NCBI RefSeq assembly: GCF_020866925.1
Contig: NZ_JAJGAK010000001.1
Coordinates: 310,001-374,000, forward strand
DNA: 64,000 bases
DNA from: Noviluteimonas lactosilytica
Lineage (GTDB): Bacteria; Pseudomonadota; Gammaproteobacteria; Xanthomonadales; Xanthomonadaceae
Reading direction: 5' to 3'
Part shown: positions 16,390 through 24,585 of the stretch, in pieces
Layout of the letters: every line of letters starts with the position of its first letter
Position numbering within the stretch: the stretch's first letter is position 1
Program-made: the position numbers and the translations under genes
Notes under the pieces: model-generated
Seen by the model: only the letters and a program-made list of their open reading frames with translations
What the model was told of the DNA's origin: nothing
Database searches by the model: none

Positions 16390-16863
16390 ATGAACAAGCA
16401 CGTTCTCTTCGCAGCCGCGATCGCCACGCTCACGCTGGCAGGTTGCGCATCGACGTCGCCCTCGTACGGCACGTCGGATCCGTACAACAACAACTATCCG
16501 CCGCCGGCCAACGCGACGTGCTACGACTGCGGCACGGTCACGCGCATCGACGCGGTCGGCGGACAGCCGCGCAGCGGCGCCACGGGCGCGGTGCTGGGCG
16601 GCGTGGTCGGCGGTGTCGCGGGTCGCGAACTCGCCGACGACTCGAGCAAGGGCCGCCAGAACACCGCTACCGTCGCGGGCGCCGTCGCCGGCGCGGTCGC
16701 CGGTGCAGCGATCGAGAAGAACATGGCGGACAAGGGGGCGAGCTACAACGTCTACGTCCGCATGGACAACGGCAACACCGTGACCTTGAACCAGGTCGAT
16801 GTCGGCGGCATTCGCGAAGGCTCGTACGTGCGCGTCTACAACGGTCGCGCCTGGTCGCGCTGA
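16390..16863 (+). CDS. Glycine-zipper lipoprotein (SlyB/Pcp-like)
   Basis: A 157-residue outer-membrane lipoprotein. The lipobox LTLAGC gives Cys19 as the acylated residue. After a proline- and tyrosine-rich linker (NNNYPPPANATCYDCG) come two glycine-zipper hairpins, ATGAVLGGVVGGVAGRELAD and TATVAGAVAGAVAGAAIEKN, then a small beta domain (YNVYVRMDNGNTVTLNQV). This is the plan of the SlyB/17-kDa antigen family, which helps keep the outer membrane intact. A terminator follows 40 bp after the stop, so it is monocistronic. Confidence 0.87.
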   Translation: MNKHVLFAAAIATLTLAGCASTSPSYGTSDPYNNNYPPPANATCYDCGTVTRIDAVGGQPRSGATGAVLGGVVGGVAGRELADDSSKGRQNTATVAGAVAGAVAGAAIEKNMADKGASYNVYVRMDNGNTVTLNQVDVGGIREGSYVRVYNGRAWSR

Positions 16864-16902
16864 GCCCAGGGCCTCGCGCCTTCACAAACCTTCATCCTTC
16901 AT

Positions 16903-16930
16903 CGGGCCGCCCCGCGCGGCCCGTTTTTTT
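16903..16930 (+). terminator. Rho-independent terminator of the glycine-zipper lipoprotein gene
   Basis: An 8-bp stem (CGGGCCGC/GCGGCCCG) with a 5-base loop, followed by seven T residues at 16924-16930. It lies 40 bp after the lipoprotein stop. Confidence 0.88.
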
Positions 16931-17082
16931 GCGCGGTCGTCACGCCCGCCCGATGCATATGGCCGAGGCAGCCATGCTGCGGCGCAGGATGCGGGGAGCC
17001 CCGCGCAGGCCTAAGGTCGGCCGTCCGCGCCCCCGCGCGGACTTGCGTTTCTCCCTTTCCACTTTCCGGGGGTTCCACTCGC

Positions 17083-18153
17083 ATGAAACTGTCCCTGAGC
17101 ACCACCGTGGCCGCGACCGCGGTCCTCGCAGGCGCCGTCGCCGCAGTCACCGCCGCACCGAAGTCGGCCGGCGTGAATCCATTGCAGGTCAGCATGGTTG
17201 CCGTGGGTGTCGACAGCGTCGATATCCGGATCACCAACACCAGTCGCCACGCGGTGCGCCTGCCGAAGTGGCAGCTGCCCTCGGACGTGACCGAAGCGAA
17301 GCTGTTCCAGGTCAGCCGCGACGGCAAGCCGGTCGCGTACGAAGGACCGATGATCAAGCGGGGTTTGCCGACCTCGGCGGACTTCAAGGTGCTGCGTCCC
17401 GGCGAAACGTATCGGGCCGTCGTGAACCTCGCGGGTGCCTATGACCTGGCGCAGACCGGGCAGTACACCGTGGCGTTCGCATCGCCGCTGCAACATGCCT
17501 CGCTGTCGAGCGGCGAAATGCTGCGCGAACGCACCGGCATCCCGATGATCGCCAAGTCCGCGCCGCTGCGCTTGTGGGTCGAAGGCAAGGGCCCGGTCAA
17601 GAACGGGAAGAAGCCCGGCACCGGCGGCACCGTCGTGAACGGCGTGAGCTATGTCGGTTGTTCGTCGACGCAGATCAACACCGCGGGCAACGCGGTCGTC
17701 AGCGCGCGCAACTACACCGAGAACGCGAAGGGCTACCTCAACGCCGGCACCGTCGGCGCGCGTTACACGACGTGGTTCGGCGGGTACACCTCGAGCCGCT
17801 ACAACACGGTGCAGCAGCACTTCGTTTCGATCGACGCGGCGATGGACCAGAACGCCGGCCAGGTGAAGATCAACTGCGGCTGCAACCAGAACTACTACGC
17901 GTACGTGTATCCGGCGCGCCCGTACGAGATCTTCGTGTGCCGCGCGTTCTGGAGCGCGCCGCTCACCGGCACCGACTCGAAGGCCGGCACGCTCGTGCAC
18001 GAGATGAGCCACTTCAACAACGTCGCGGGCACCGACGACCACGTGTACGGCCAGACGGGCGCCAAGCAACTGGCGATCTCCGATCCCGCCGCGGCGGTCG
18101 ACAACGCCGACAGCCACGAGTACTTCGCGGAAAACACGCCGTCGCAGAACTGA
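17083..18153 (+). CDS. Secreted M35 family (deuterolysin-like) metalloendopeptidase
   Basis: A 356-residue secreted zinc protease. A signal peptide is evident (MKLSLSTTVAATAVLAGAVA, alanine-rich to about residue 25). An N-terminal beta domain follows (about 35-160), then the catalytic domain. The zinc site is HEMSH at residues 306-310, and the third ligand is the aspartate in GTDDHVYG at 316-323, the aspzincin (M35) arrangement rather than HExxH-E. The cysteines in VGCSST, NCGCN and FVCRA are the expected disulfides. Characterised relatives cut peptide bonds at lysine; specificity here is unknown. A terminator follows directly. Confidence 0.88.
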   Translation: MKLSLSTTVAATAVLAGAVAAVTAAPKSAGVNPLQVSMVAVGVDSVDIRITNTSRHAVRLPKWQLPSDVTEAKLFQVSRDGKPVAYEGPMIKRGLPTSADFKVLRPGETYRAVVNLAGAYDLAQTGQYTVAFASPLQHASLSSGEMLRERTGIPMIAKSAPLRLWVEGKGPVKNGKKPGTGGTVVNGVSYVGCSSTQINTAGNAVVSARNYTENAKGYLNAGTVGARYTTWFGGYTSSRYNTVQQHFVSIDAAMDQNAGQVKINCGCNQNYYAYVYPARPYEIFVCRAFWSAPLTGTDSKAGTLVHEMSHFNNVAGTDDHVYGQTGAKQLAISDPAAAVDNADSHEYFAENTPSQN

Positions 18154-18167
18154 CGGACGGCGCAAAC

Positions 18168-18197
18168 AAAAAACCCGGCCGCGAGGCCGGGTTTTTT
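18168..18197. terminator. Bidirectional terminator between M35 and cold-shock genes
   Basis: Stem CCCGGCC (18174-18180) and GGCCGGG (18185-18191) with a 4-base loop, flanked by an A-run on the left and six T residues on the right. It can end transcripts from both the M35 gene and the convergent cold-shock gene. Confidence 0.88.
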
Positions 18198-18219
18198 CAT
18201 GCACGCATCGCTGCGTCGG

Positions 18220-18429
18220 TTACATCGGCTGGACCTGGTCCGCCTGCAGGCCCTTCTGGCCCTGCACGACGACGAAGGAAACCTGCTGGCCTTCCTTCAG
18301 GCTCTTGAACCCCTGGCTCTGGATCGCGCGGAAATGCACGAACACATCGTCACCATTTTCGCGGCTGATGAAACCGAAGCCCTTGGCATCGTTGAACCAT
18401 TTCACGGTCCCGTTTTCGCGGTTCGACAT
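18220..18429 (-). CDS. Cold-shock-like protein (Csp family)
   Basis: A 69-residue single OB-fold RNA/DNA-binding protein. Both nucleic-acid-binding motifs are visible: KGFGFI (RNP1) at residues 16-21 and DVFVHF (RNP2) at 28-33. The protein binds single-stranded RNA and can act as an RNA chaperone; cold induction cannot be deduced. The 157 bp upstream to the divergent DUF456 gene allows a long 5' leader, as usual for csp genes. It uses the bidirectional terminator at its 3' end. Confidence 0.93.
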   Translation of the reverse strand: MSNRENGTVKWFNDAKGFGFISRENGDDVFVHFRAIQSQGFKSLKEGQQVSFVVVQGQKGLQADQVQPM

Positions 18430-18586
18430 CGGTGGTGCTCCCTCGGCGGTTGGTGGCTCGCCGGGGTCCGGCGAAACTCAGCGGCCGCAACGTACGCCCG
18501 GCCCCGTGAAAATGCAACGGGCGTGAATAGGCCGTAGAACGGCCAGAATCTACCGTCCGGCGGATACCGCCCCAACGAGGATCACG

Positions 18587-19072
18587 ATGACCACGCACGC
18601 CCTGCTTTACGCCCTCGCCGCCCTGCTCGTCCTCGTCGGCCTGGCCGGTGTGGTGCTGCCTGCGCTGCCCGGTTTGCCCCTCGTGTTCGCGGGCATGTTC
18701 CTCGCGGCGTGGGCCGGCGGGTTCCAGGAGATCGGGCCGATCCCTCTGGTGGTGCTCGGCTTGCTGACGCTGGTGTCGTTCGTGGTGGATTTCTGGGCGA
18801 CGGCGCATGGGGCCAGGCGCGTCGGCGCGAGTCGCAAGGCCTTGGTCGGCGCGGTGCTCGGCACGTTCGCGGGGTTGTTCTTCGCGCCCATCGGCTTGTT
18901 CGTCGGACCGTTCGTTGGCGCGTTGATCGGGGAGTTGTGGCACGGCCGCGAATTCCGCCGCGCGGCGAAAGTCGGCTTCGGCACGTGGCTCGGCATCGTG
19001 ATCGCGATCGTGCTCAAGCTCGGCCTCGCCTTCACGATGATCGGGGTGTTCGCGCTCGCCTGGTTCTTCTAG
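18587..19072 (+). CDS. DUF456 family membrane protein
   Basis: A 161-residue integral membrane protein of the DUF456 family. Several hydrophobic segments are separated by family motifs: LVGLAGVVLPALPGLPLVF near residues 16-34, VVDFWATAHGARRVGASR near 65-82, and FAPIGLFVGPFVGALIGEL near 102-120, followed by the C-terminal helix. No function is established for this family. It is preceded by AACGAGGAT as a ribosome-binding site and followed 65 bp later by the phospholipase D gene on the same strand. Confidence 0.85.
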   Translation: MTTHALLYALAALLVLVGLAGVVLPALPGLPLVFAGMFLAAWAGGFQEIGPIPLVVLGLLTLVSFVVDFWATAHGARRVGASRKALVGAVLGTFAGLFFAPIGLFVGPFVGALIGELWHGREFRRAAKVGFGTWLGIVIAIVLKLGLAFTMIGVFALAWFF

Positions 19073-19137
19073 CGCATTCACGCTTCGCGCGCAGCCGCTT
19101 GATTACGGTCGTCGCTCCCTCGTCCACGGTGCGCGCG

Positions 19138-20424
19138 ATGCGCTGGAGCTGGAAACGCATGCTGACCGTCATCGTCGTCACCGCCGTGGTGACTGGCCTG
19201 CTCGTCATCATCGGGCTCAACTTCGCCACGCCGGAAAAACAGCTCGAACGCAAGGTCGACCACCATTACGCGGTGTCCGACCCGCAGTTCCGTCGCGAGA
19301 TGGGCGTGCTGTTGGGGCCCGCGATCCTGCCGGGCAACACGATCAAGGATCTGCAGAACGGCGACGAGATCTTCCCCGCGATGCTGGAAGCGATCCGCGG
19401 CGCTCGGAAGACGATCAGCTTCGAGACCTACATCTATTGGGAAGGCGACGTCGGCAAGCAGTTCGCCGATGCATTGTCCGAGCGCGCGAAGGCCGGCGTG
19501 CAGGTGCACGTCACCATCGACTGGGCCGGCAGCTTCAGCATGGAAGAAGACCAGCTGAAGGAAATGGAAGACGCGGGCGTGCAGGTGCAACGCTATCGCC
19601 CGCTGCACTGGTACAACCTCGCGCGCCTCAACAACCGCACCCATCGCAAGCTGCTGATCGTCGACGGGCGCACCGCGTTCACCGGCGGCGTTGGCATCGG
19701 CGATCCGTGGCGCGGCAACGCCGAGGATCCGGATCACTGGCGCGACATGCATTTCCGCGTCGAAGGGCCGGTCGTCGCGCAGTTCCAGGCGGCGTTCAAC
19801 GACAACTGGATCAAGACCACCGGCCGCGTGCTCAACGGCACCGACAACTTCCCCGCGCTGACGCCGGTGAACGGCATGGACGCGCACATGTTCATCAGCT
19901 CGCCCAACGGCGGCAGCGAGAGCATGCACCTGATGTACCTGATGGCCATCGCCGCGGCCGAGCAAAGCATCGACCTCGAAGCGGCGTACTTCATCCCCGA
20001 CCAGCTGATCACGACCGCGCTGCTCGAAGCGCGCAAGCGCAACGTGCGCATCCGCGTGATCGTGCCCGGCGAGAACACCGACTCCGACGCGGCGCGCCAT
20101 GCCTCCAGGCGCGACTGGGGCCCGATGCTGAAGGCCGGCATCGAGATCAGCGAATACGCGCCGACCATGTTCCATAACAAGATGCTGATCGTGGACAAGG
20201 AAGTCGTGTCGGTCGGCTCGACCAACTTCGACCTGCGCAGCTTCCGGCTCAACGACGAAGCGAGCCTCAACGTCTACGACAAGGCCTTCGCCGAGCGCAT
20301 GACCGAGATCTTCGAACAGGACCTGGGCAAGTCGAAGCGCTACACCTACGAAACGTGGGAGAAGCGCCCCCTGAAGGAGAAGTTCATGGAGACCTTCGTC
20401 CTGCCGATCAAATCGCAGTTGTAG
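19138..20424 (+). CDS. Phospholipase D family protein, cardiolipin synthase-like
   Basis: A 428-residue membrane-bound protein with two phospholipase D active-site motifs: THRKLLIVDG with His169 and FHNKMLIVDK with His346. One N-terminal membrane helix is present (about residues 8-26, TVIVVTAVVTGLLVIIGLN). Enzymes of this type (Cls) form cardiolipin from two phosphatidylglycerol molecules or from PG and PE. Most ClsA proteins have two N-terminal helices, so this single-helix form is closer to ClsB/ClsC-like proteins; the exact reaction is inferred. ATG 19138 is used; a GTG three codons earlier is in frame. The mechanosensitive channel gene starts 10 bp after its stop, so the two are likely in one operon. 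Confidence 0.85.
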   Translation: MRWSWKRMLTVIVVTAVVTGLLVIIGLNFATPEKQLERKVDHHYAVSDPQFRREMGVLLGPAILPGNTIKDLQNGDEIFPAMLEAIRGARKTISFETYIYWEGDVGKQFADALSERAKAGVQVHVTIDWAGSFSMEEDQLKEMEDAGVQVQRYRPLHWYNLARLNNRTHRKLLIVDGRTAFTGGVGIGDPWRGNAEDPDHWRDMHFRVEGPVVAQFQAAFNDNWIKTTGRVLNGTDNFPALTPVNGMDAHMFISSPNGGSESMHLMYLMAIAAAEQSIDLEAAYFIPDQLITTALLEARKRNVRIRVIVPGENTDSDAARHASRRDWGPMLKAGIEISEYAPTMFHNKMLIVDKEVVSVGSTNFDLRSFRLNDEASLNVYDKAFAERMTEIFEQDLGKSKRYTYETWEKRPLKEKFMETFVLPIKSQL

Positions 20425-20434
20425 ACTGTCGGGC

Positions 20435-21736
20435 ATGACCCGATCGCTCTTCGCGCGACTCGCGCTCGCTTTCACCCTCGCCTTAGCCTTCCAGGCGGCT
20501 TCCGCCGCCGTCACGGCGCCCGCCCCGTCCGCTTCGCTGCGACCGGCCATCGATGCGCAGGACCAGCTGCTGGGCAGGCGCCTGGAAGCACGCCTCGCGT
20601 CGCAACCGACGCTGCACGACGTCGAAGCGAGCGTGGTGAACCGCACCGCATTGCTGCACGGCGCGGTGGTGACGAAGGAAGACATCGAACTCGCCGGCGC
20701 GATCGCGGCGCAGACGCAGGGCATCGAGAAGGTCGAGAACCGCGTGGAGCTCAGCACGCGGCTGTCGGACCGCTTCGAAGTCGCGATGCAGGCGGTCACC
20801 GAGAAACTCGTGCGCCTGGTCGCGGCGACGCCGTTGCTGCTGATCGCGCTCGCACTCGTGCTGCTGTTCTCGTGGATCGGCAGCATGCTGTCGCGGCGCA
20901 TGCGCTGGATGGCGCGCGTGCACAGCAACAACCCGTACATGGAAGGCCTGCTGCGGCGGATCGTGCAGTGGGCGATCACGCTGATCGGCATCCTGATCGC
21001 GCTCGACCTGCTCGGCGCCTCGTCGCTGGTCGGCGCGGTGCTCGGCTCGGCGGGCGTGATCGGCCTCGTGCTCGGCTTCGCGTTCAAGGACATCGCCGAG
21101 AACTACATCGCCGGCATCCTGCTCAGCCTGCGCAGGCCGTTCTCGCCGGGCGACCACGTGGTGGTCGATCGCGTGCACGAAGGCCGCGTGGTCGCGCTCA
21201 CCTCGCGCACGACGCTGCTCATGACGATGGACGGCAACCAGGTTGCGCTGCCCAACGCGCTGGTGTTCCGTTCTGTGGTGCTCAATTACACCGAGAACCC
21301 GAAGCGCCGCTTCGATTTCGTCGTGCCGCTGGATCCCAACGCATCGGTCGGCGACGCGCAGCGCCTGGGCCTGGAAGCACTGCGCGGCATCGAAGGCGTG
21401 CTCCCCGATCCGAAAGCCTCGACGCTGATCTCCGAATACCTGCACGACCAGATGAAAGTGCAGTACATGGGCTGGGTCGACCAGCACAAGAACAGCGTGC
21501 AGCGCGTGCGCAGCGAAGCGATGCGCGCGGTGAAGGCCGCACTCGACCGCAACGGCGTGCGCCGCGCAGGCACCGCGCCGCCGCCCGCAATCCTGCCGAC
21601 GCCCGCACCGCAGGAACACCCGATGCACGTCGACACCTCCGCCGACAAGGAAATCGACAAGCAGCTCGCCGAAGCGCAGCGCAAGTCCGAAGACCAGAAC
21701 CTGCTCGACGACAAGAATCCTTCGACGCCGAGCTGA
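20435..21736 (+). CDS. MscS-type mechanosensitive channel with N-terminal BON-like domain
   Basis: A 433-residue channel. A signal peptide (about residues 1-25) is followed by a BON-like domain (about 50-112; ASVVNRTALLHGAVVTKEDI) that would face the periplasm. Membrane helices follow near 127-150 and 175-197, and the MscS pore helix and beta domain are at about 205-270: VLGSAGVIGLVLGFAFKDIA, with the glycine/alanine packing of the pore, then FSPGDHVVVDRVHEGRV. The C-terminus ends in a charged linker (DKEIDKQLAEAQRKSEDQN). It opens under membrane tension to release solutes. It is cotranscribed with the phospholipase D gene. The 3' flank holds the repeat block at 21.75 kb. Confidence 0.88.
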   Translation: MTRSLFARLALAFTLALAFQAASAAVTAPAPSASLRPAIDAQDQLLGRRLEARLASQPTLHDVEASVVNRTALLHGAVVTKEDIELAGAIAAQTQGIEKVENRVELSTRLSDRFEVAMQAVTEKLVRLVAATPLLLIALALVLLFSWIGSMLSRRMRWMARVHSNNPYMEGLLRRIVQWAITLIGILIALDLLGASSLVGAVLGSAGVIGLVLGFAFKDIAENYIAGILLSLRRPFSPGDHVVVDRVHEGRVVALTSRTTLLMTMDGNQVALPNALVFRSVVLNYTENPKRRFDFVVPLDPNASVGDAQRLGLEALRGIEGVLPDPKASTLISEYLHDQMKVQYMGWVDQHKNSVQRVRSEAMRAVKAALDRNGVRRAGTAPPPAILPTPAPQEHPMHVDTSADKEIDKQLAEAQRKSEDQNLLDDKNPSTPS

Positions 21737-21776
21737 GTACGTCGAGGGGAATGGGGGCGCGGAGTGATTGAACGAC

Positions 21777-21903
21777 GGCACGACGCGTGCACGCCTATGT
21801 ACCCCCGCCGGTCCTGGCAAGCGCCATCCATGGCCAGCCAAAGACCGTGCGCAAAACCCTCCTGGTTTTGCTCGGGGGTCCATAGGCATGCACGCGTCGT
21901 GCC
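21777..21903. repeat. Stem-loop cassette 1 (about 127 bp)
   Basis: Outer arms of 23 bp, GGCACGACGCGTGCACGCCT continuing ATG at 21777-21799, against 21881-21903 with one mismatch. The pairing continues imperfectly inward through the CCCCCG/CGGGGG blocks (21802-21807 and 21873-21878), giving about 31 bp. The loop holds the palindrome GCCATCCATGGC (21823-21834) and a perfect 8-bp hairpin GCAAAACC/GGTTTTGC (21851-21871). Further flanking G-rich and C-rich tracts (about 21746-21763 and 21910-21931) are also partly complementary. Confidence 0.8.
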
Positions 21904-21987
21904 TCACCTCCCCTCCCGCGCCCCCATTCCTCCCACCGTTCGAAGCGAACAGCAACGGCGAAGAGCGAAAAGCGAAAAGCGAAAAGC

Positions 21988-22041
21988 AAAACAGGGGTCA
22001 GAGCACTATTCCTGTGGAAATAGTGCTCTGACCCCTGTTTT
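21988..22041. repeat. REP-like palindrome 1
   Basis: Perfect 23-bp arms, 21988-22010 and 22019-22041, with an 8-base loop. The arm reads AAAACAGGGGTCAGAGCACT, then ATT. It shares the outer part (AACAGGGGTCAGAG) with the palindrome at 55681-55734 but has a different inner stem. This is the layout of dispersed REP/BIME-type repeats; no REP-associated transposase gene is in the window. It could act as a terminator or RNA-stabilising hairpin. Confidence 0.8.
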
Positions 22042-22108
22042 GCCCTTCGGCTGGTGTTGCGCTTTTGACTTGGGAAGGTTGGAGAAGCGCAGGCATTGAT
22101 GCGGGAGT

Positions 22109-22239
22109 GCGGAGGGGTGTGCATGCGCATATCCCCCGCAGAGCACGGCCATGGATGGCCGTGCGCCCGGGCTTTGGCTGGCCATGGATGGCGCGGCCAG
22201 GCCCGGCGGCGGGGGATATGCGCATGCACACCCCTCCGC
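22109..22239. repeat. Stem-loop cassette 2 (131 bp)
   Basis: Perfect 31-bp arms (22109-22139 and 22209-22239) starting GCGGAGGGGTGTGCATGCGC. The 69-base loop contains the perfect hairpin GCACGGCCAT/ATGGCCGTGC (22143-22164) and the motif CTTTGGCTGGCCATGGATGG (22172-22191), which is the reverse complement of the CCATCCATGGCCAGCCAAAG block at 21825-21844 of cassette 1. The two cassettes are therefore relatives in opposite orientation. It ends 40 bp from the fumarase stop. Confidence 0.85.
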
Positions 22240-22278
22240 CCTTCTACCCCGCGCGATGCCCGCGCTTTACCGACGTAC

Positions 22279-23832
22279 TCAAGCGACGACGACGGGAATC
22301 TTGCCGATGCGCGCCTGCCATTCGCGCGGCCCGGTCTGGTGCACCGACGTACCGGAAGAATCGACGGCGACGGTGACAGGCATGTCCTGCACGGTGAACT
22401 CGTAGATCGCTTCCATGCCGAGGTCGGCGAAAGCGACGACCTTCGAAGCCTTGATCGCCTTCGACACGAGATACGCCGCGCCGCCGACCGCCATCAGGTA
22501 CGCGGAGCCGTGTTTGCGGATCGCCTCGATCGCCGCCGGGCCGCGTTCGGCCTTGCCGACCATGCCGAGCAGGCCGGTCTGCGCGAGGACCTGTTCGGTG
22601 AACTTGTCCATGCGCGTGGCGGTGGTCGGGCCCGCGGGGCCGACGACTTCGTCGCGCACCGGATCGACCGGGCCGACGTAGTAGATGAAGCGACCCTTCA
22701 GGTCGACCGGAAGCTGTTCGCCCTTGTTCAACATCTCGACCATGCGCTTGTGCGCGGCATCGCGACCGGTCAGCAGGTTGCCGCTGAGCAGCAGCACTTC
22801 GCCCGGCTGCCACGACGCGACGTCTTCCTTCGTCAGCGTGTCGAGGTCGACGCGACGGCCCTTCGACGCGTCGTAGGTGAGCTTCGGCCAGTCCTCGAGC
22901 GACGGTGGGTCGAGCATCACCGGGCCGCTGCCGTCGAGCACGAAGTGCGCGTGGCGGGTGGCGGCGCAGTTGGGGATCATCGCGACCGGCAGGTTCGCCG
23001 CGTGCGTCGGGTAATCCTTCACCTTGATGTCGAGCACGGTGGTCAGGCCACCGAGGCCCTGCGCGCCGATGCCGAGCGCGTTGACCTTCTCGTACAACTC
23101 CAGGCGCAGTTCCTCGGCGCGATTGGACGCGCCGCGCTGCTGCAGTTCGACGATGTCGATCGGCTCCATCAGCGATTCCTTCGCCAGCAGCATCGCCTTT
23201 TCGGCGGTGCCGCCGATGCCGATGCCGAGCATGCCCGGCGGGCACCAGCCGGCGCCCATCGTCGGCACGGTCTTGAGGACCCAGTCGACGATCGAATCGG
23301 ACGGGTTGAGCATCGCGAACTTCGACTTGGCCTCCGACCCGCCGCCCTTCGCGGCGACGATCACTTCGACCGTGTTGCCCGGCACGACCTTCACGTTGAC
23401 CACGCCGGGCGTGTTGTCCTTCGTGTTGGTGCGCTTGCCTGCGGGGTCGGCGAGGACCGAGGCGCGCAGCTTGTTGTCGGGATGGTTGTACGCGCGGCGC
23501 ACGCCTTCGTGGACCATGTCCTCCACGCCCATGGTCGCATCACTCCAGCGCACGTCCATGCCGATGGTGAGGAACACCGTGACGATGCCGGTGTCCTGGC
23601 AGATTGGCCGGTGGCCTTCGGCGCACATGCGCGAATTGATCAGGATCTGCGCGATCGCGTCCTTCGCGGCCGGGCTTTCCTCGCGCTCGTACGCGGCGGC
23701 GAGGTTCCGGATGTAATCGACGGGGTGGTAGTACGAGATGTACTGGAGGCCGTCGGCGATCGACGTAATGAGGTCTTCCTGGCGGATGGAGACCGGGCCG
23801 GCAGGACGGGAAGCATTGGAAGCGTGGGTCAC
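22279..23832 (-). CDS. Class I (iron-sulfur) fumarate hydratase
   Basis: A 517-residue class I fumarase (FumA/FumB type), which interconverts fumarate and malate in the TCA cycle and uses an oxygen-sensitive [4Fe-4S] cluster. The three cluster cysteines fit Cys78 in RPICQDTGIV, Cys197 in GAGWCPPGMLGIGIGG and Cys289 in IPNCAATRH. The C-terminal beta domain (about 360-517) shows LLLSGNLLTGRDAAHKRM and FADLGMEAIYEF. The frame is open further upstream, but homology favours GTG 23832 (reading M/V-THASNAS); no ATG gives a better fit. It is monocistronic. The sdh operon of the same pathway is 15 kb away. Confidence 0.94.
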   Translation of the reverse strand: MTHASNASRPAGPVSIRQEDLITSIADGLQYISYYHPVDYIRNLAAAYEREESPAAKDAIAQILINSRMCAEGHRPICQDTGIVTVFLTIGMDVRWSDATMGVEDMVHEGVRRAYNHPDNKLRASVLADPAGKRTNTKDNTPGVVNVKVVPGNTVEVIVAAKGGGSEAKSKFAMLNPSDSIVDWVLKTVPTMGAGWCPPGMLGIGIGGTAEKAMLLAKESLMEPIDIVELQQRGASNRAEELRLELYEKVNALGIGAQGLGGLTTVLDIKVKDYPTHAANLPVAMIPNCAATRHAHFVLDGSGPVMLDPPSLEDWPKLTYDASKGRRVDLDTLTKEDVASWQPGEVLLLSGNLLTGRDAAHKRMVEMLNKGEQLPVDLKGRFIYYVGPVDPVRDEVVGPAGPTTATRMDKFTEQVLAQTGLLGMVGKAERGPAAIEAIRKHGSAYLMAVGGAAYLVSKAIKASKVVAFADLGMEAIYEFTVQDMPVTVAVDSSGTSVHQTGPREWQARIGKIPVVVA

Positions 23833-23973
23833 GGGCGTGGGGCGGCAGTACGAAAGACCGCCGATTCTACAAGGCACGGCTCTGCGGGCGCCGTTCCGAT
23901 GGGCCATGTCTCCCGCACGAGTCCCTTCCGGGGCGCATTAAACCTTGCGGCCGGTCGTTGCATCGGAGTGAGT

Positions 23974-24585
23974 ATGCTGACCTCCGCCGTGACCGAATGG
24001 ACACCACACGCCACCCCAGCGCCCGTCCAGGCCGCCCCCGCGGAGGATGTCGATGGCGCGTTGGTGCGCGCGGCGGGACGCGGCGACGCGACCGCCTTCG
24101 AGGCGCTCTATCGCCGCCATAGCAGTCGGGTCCACGGCGTGATCCTGCGCCTGGTGGGCGGGCACGCCGGTCGCGCCGAAGACCTCACGCAGGAAGCCTT
24201 CGTCCGCGCCTGGCAGGCCCTGCCCGGTTACCGCTTCGAAAGTGCGTTCACCACGTGGCTGCATCGCCTCGCCGTGAACACCGCGCTGATGGAACTGCGC
24301 GCGCGCCGCAGCCGGCCCCAGGCCAGCGACGACGAGGACGCGCTCGACCAGCTCGGCACCACCGACTCGGCCGGCCACATGACGGCCCTGACGATGGACC
24401 TGGAACGCGCGGTGGCCACCCTGCCCCCGCGGGCCCGCGCGGTGCTGGTGTTGCACGACGTGGAAGGTTGGAAACACGAAGAGATCGCCGCCGAACTCGG
24501 CATGGCGGTCGGCAGTTCGAAAGCCCAGTTGCATCGCGCGCGCGGCCTGTTGCGCACGCGTCTTGGAGGTCACCATGAACACTGA
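23974..24585 (+). CDS. ECF RNA polymerase sigma factor
   Basis: A 203-residue extracytoplasmic-function sigma factor (RpoE-like group). Region 2 reads RLVGGHAGRAEDLTQEAFVR, then AWQALPGYRFESAFTTWLHR, with the -10 recognition helix at RLAVNTALMELRAR. Region 4 reads LPPRARAVLVLHDVEGWKHE and EIAAELGMAVGSSKAQLHRA, the -35 recognition helix-turn-helix. A GGAG lies just upstream of ATG 23974; a GTG two codons earlier is in frame. It overlaps the next gene, a membrane protein placed like an anti-sigma factor, by 11 bp, so the pair is coupled. The A/T-rich TTAAACC at about 23938 is a possible promoter part. Confidence 0.92.
   Translation: MLTSAVTEWTPHATPAPVQAAPAEDVDGALVRAAGRGDATAFEALYRRHSSRVHGVILRLVGGHAGRAEDLTQEAFVRAWQALPGYRFESAFTTWLHRLAVNTALMELRARRSRPQASDDEDALDQLGTTDSAGHMTALTMDLERAVATLPPRARAVLVLHDVEGWKHEEIAAELGMAVGSSKAQLHRARGLLRTRLGGHHEH

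Larger units (their letters stand above)
21737..22278. other. Gene-free repeat block between mscS-like and fumarase genes
   Basis: A 542-bp stretch with no credible gene. It contains two related stem-loop cassettes (21777-21903 and 22109-22239) around a 54-bp palindrome (21988-22041). Short A-rich runs (AGCGAAA repeated at 21962-21987) sit directly before the palindrome. Reading frames through it are short and low-complexity. Confidence 0.85.
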
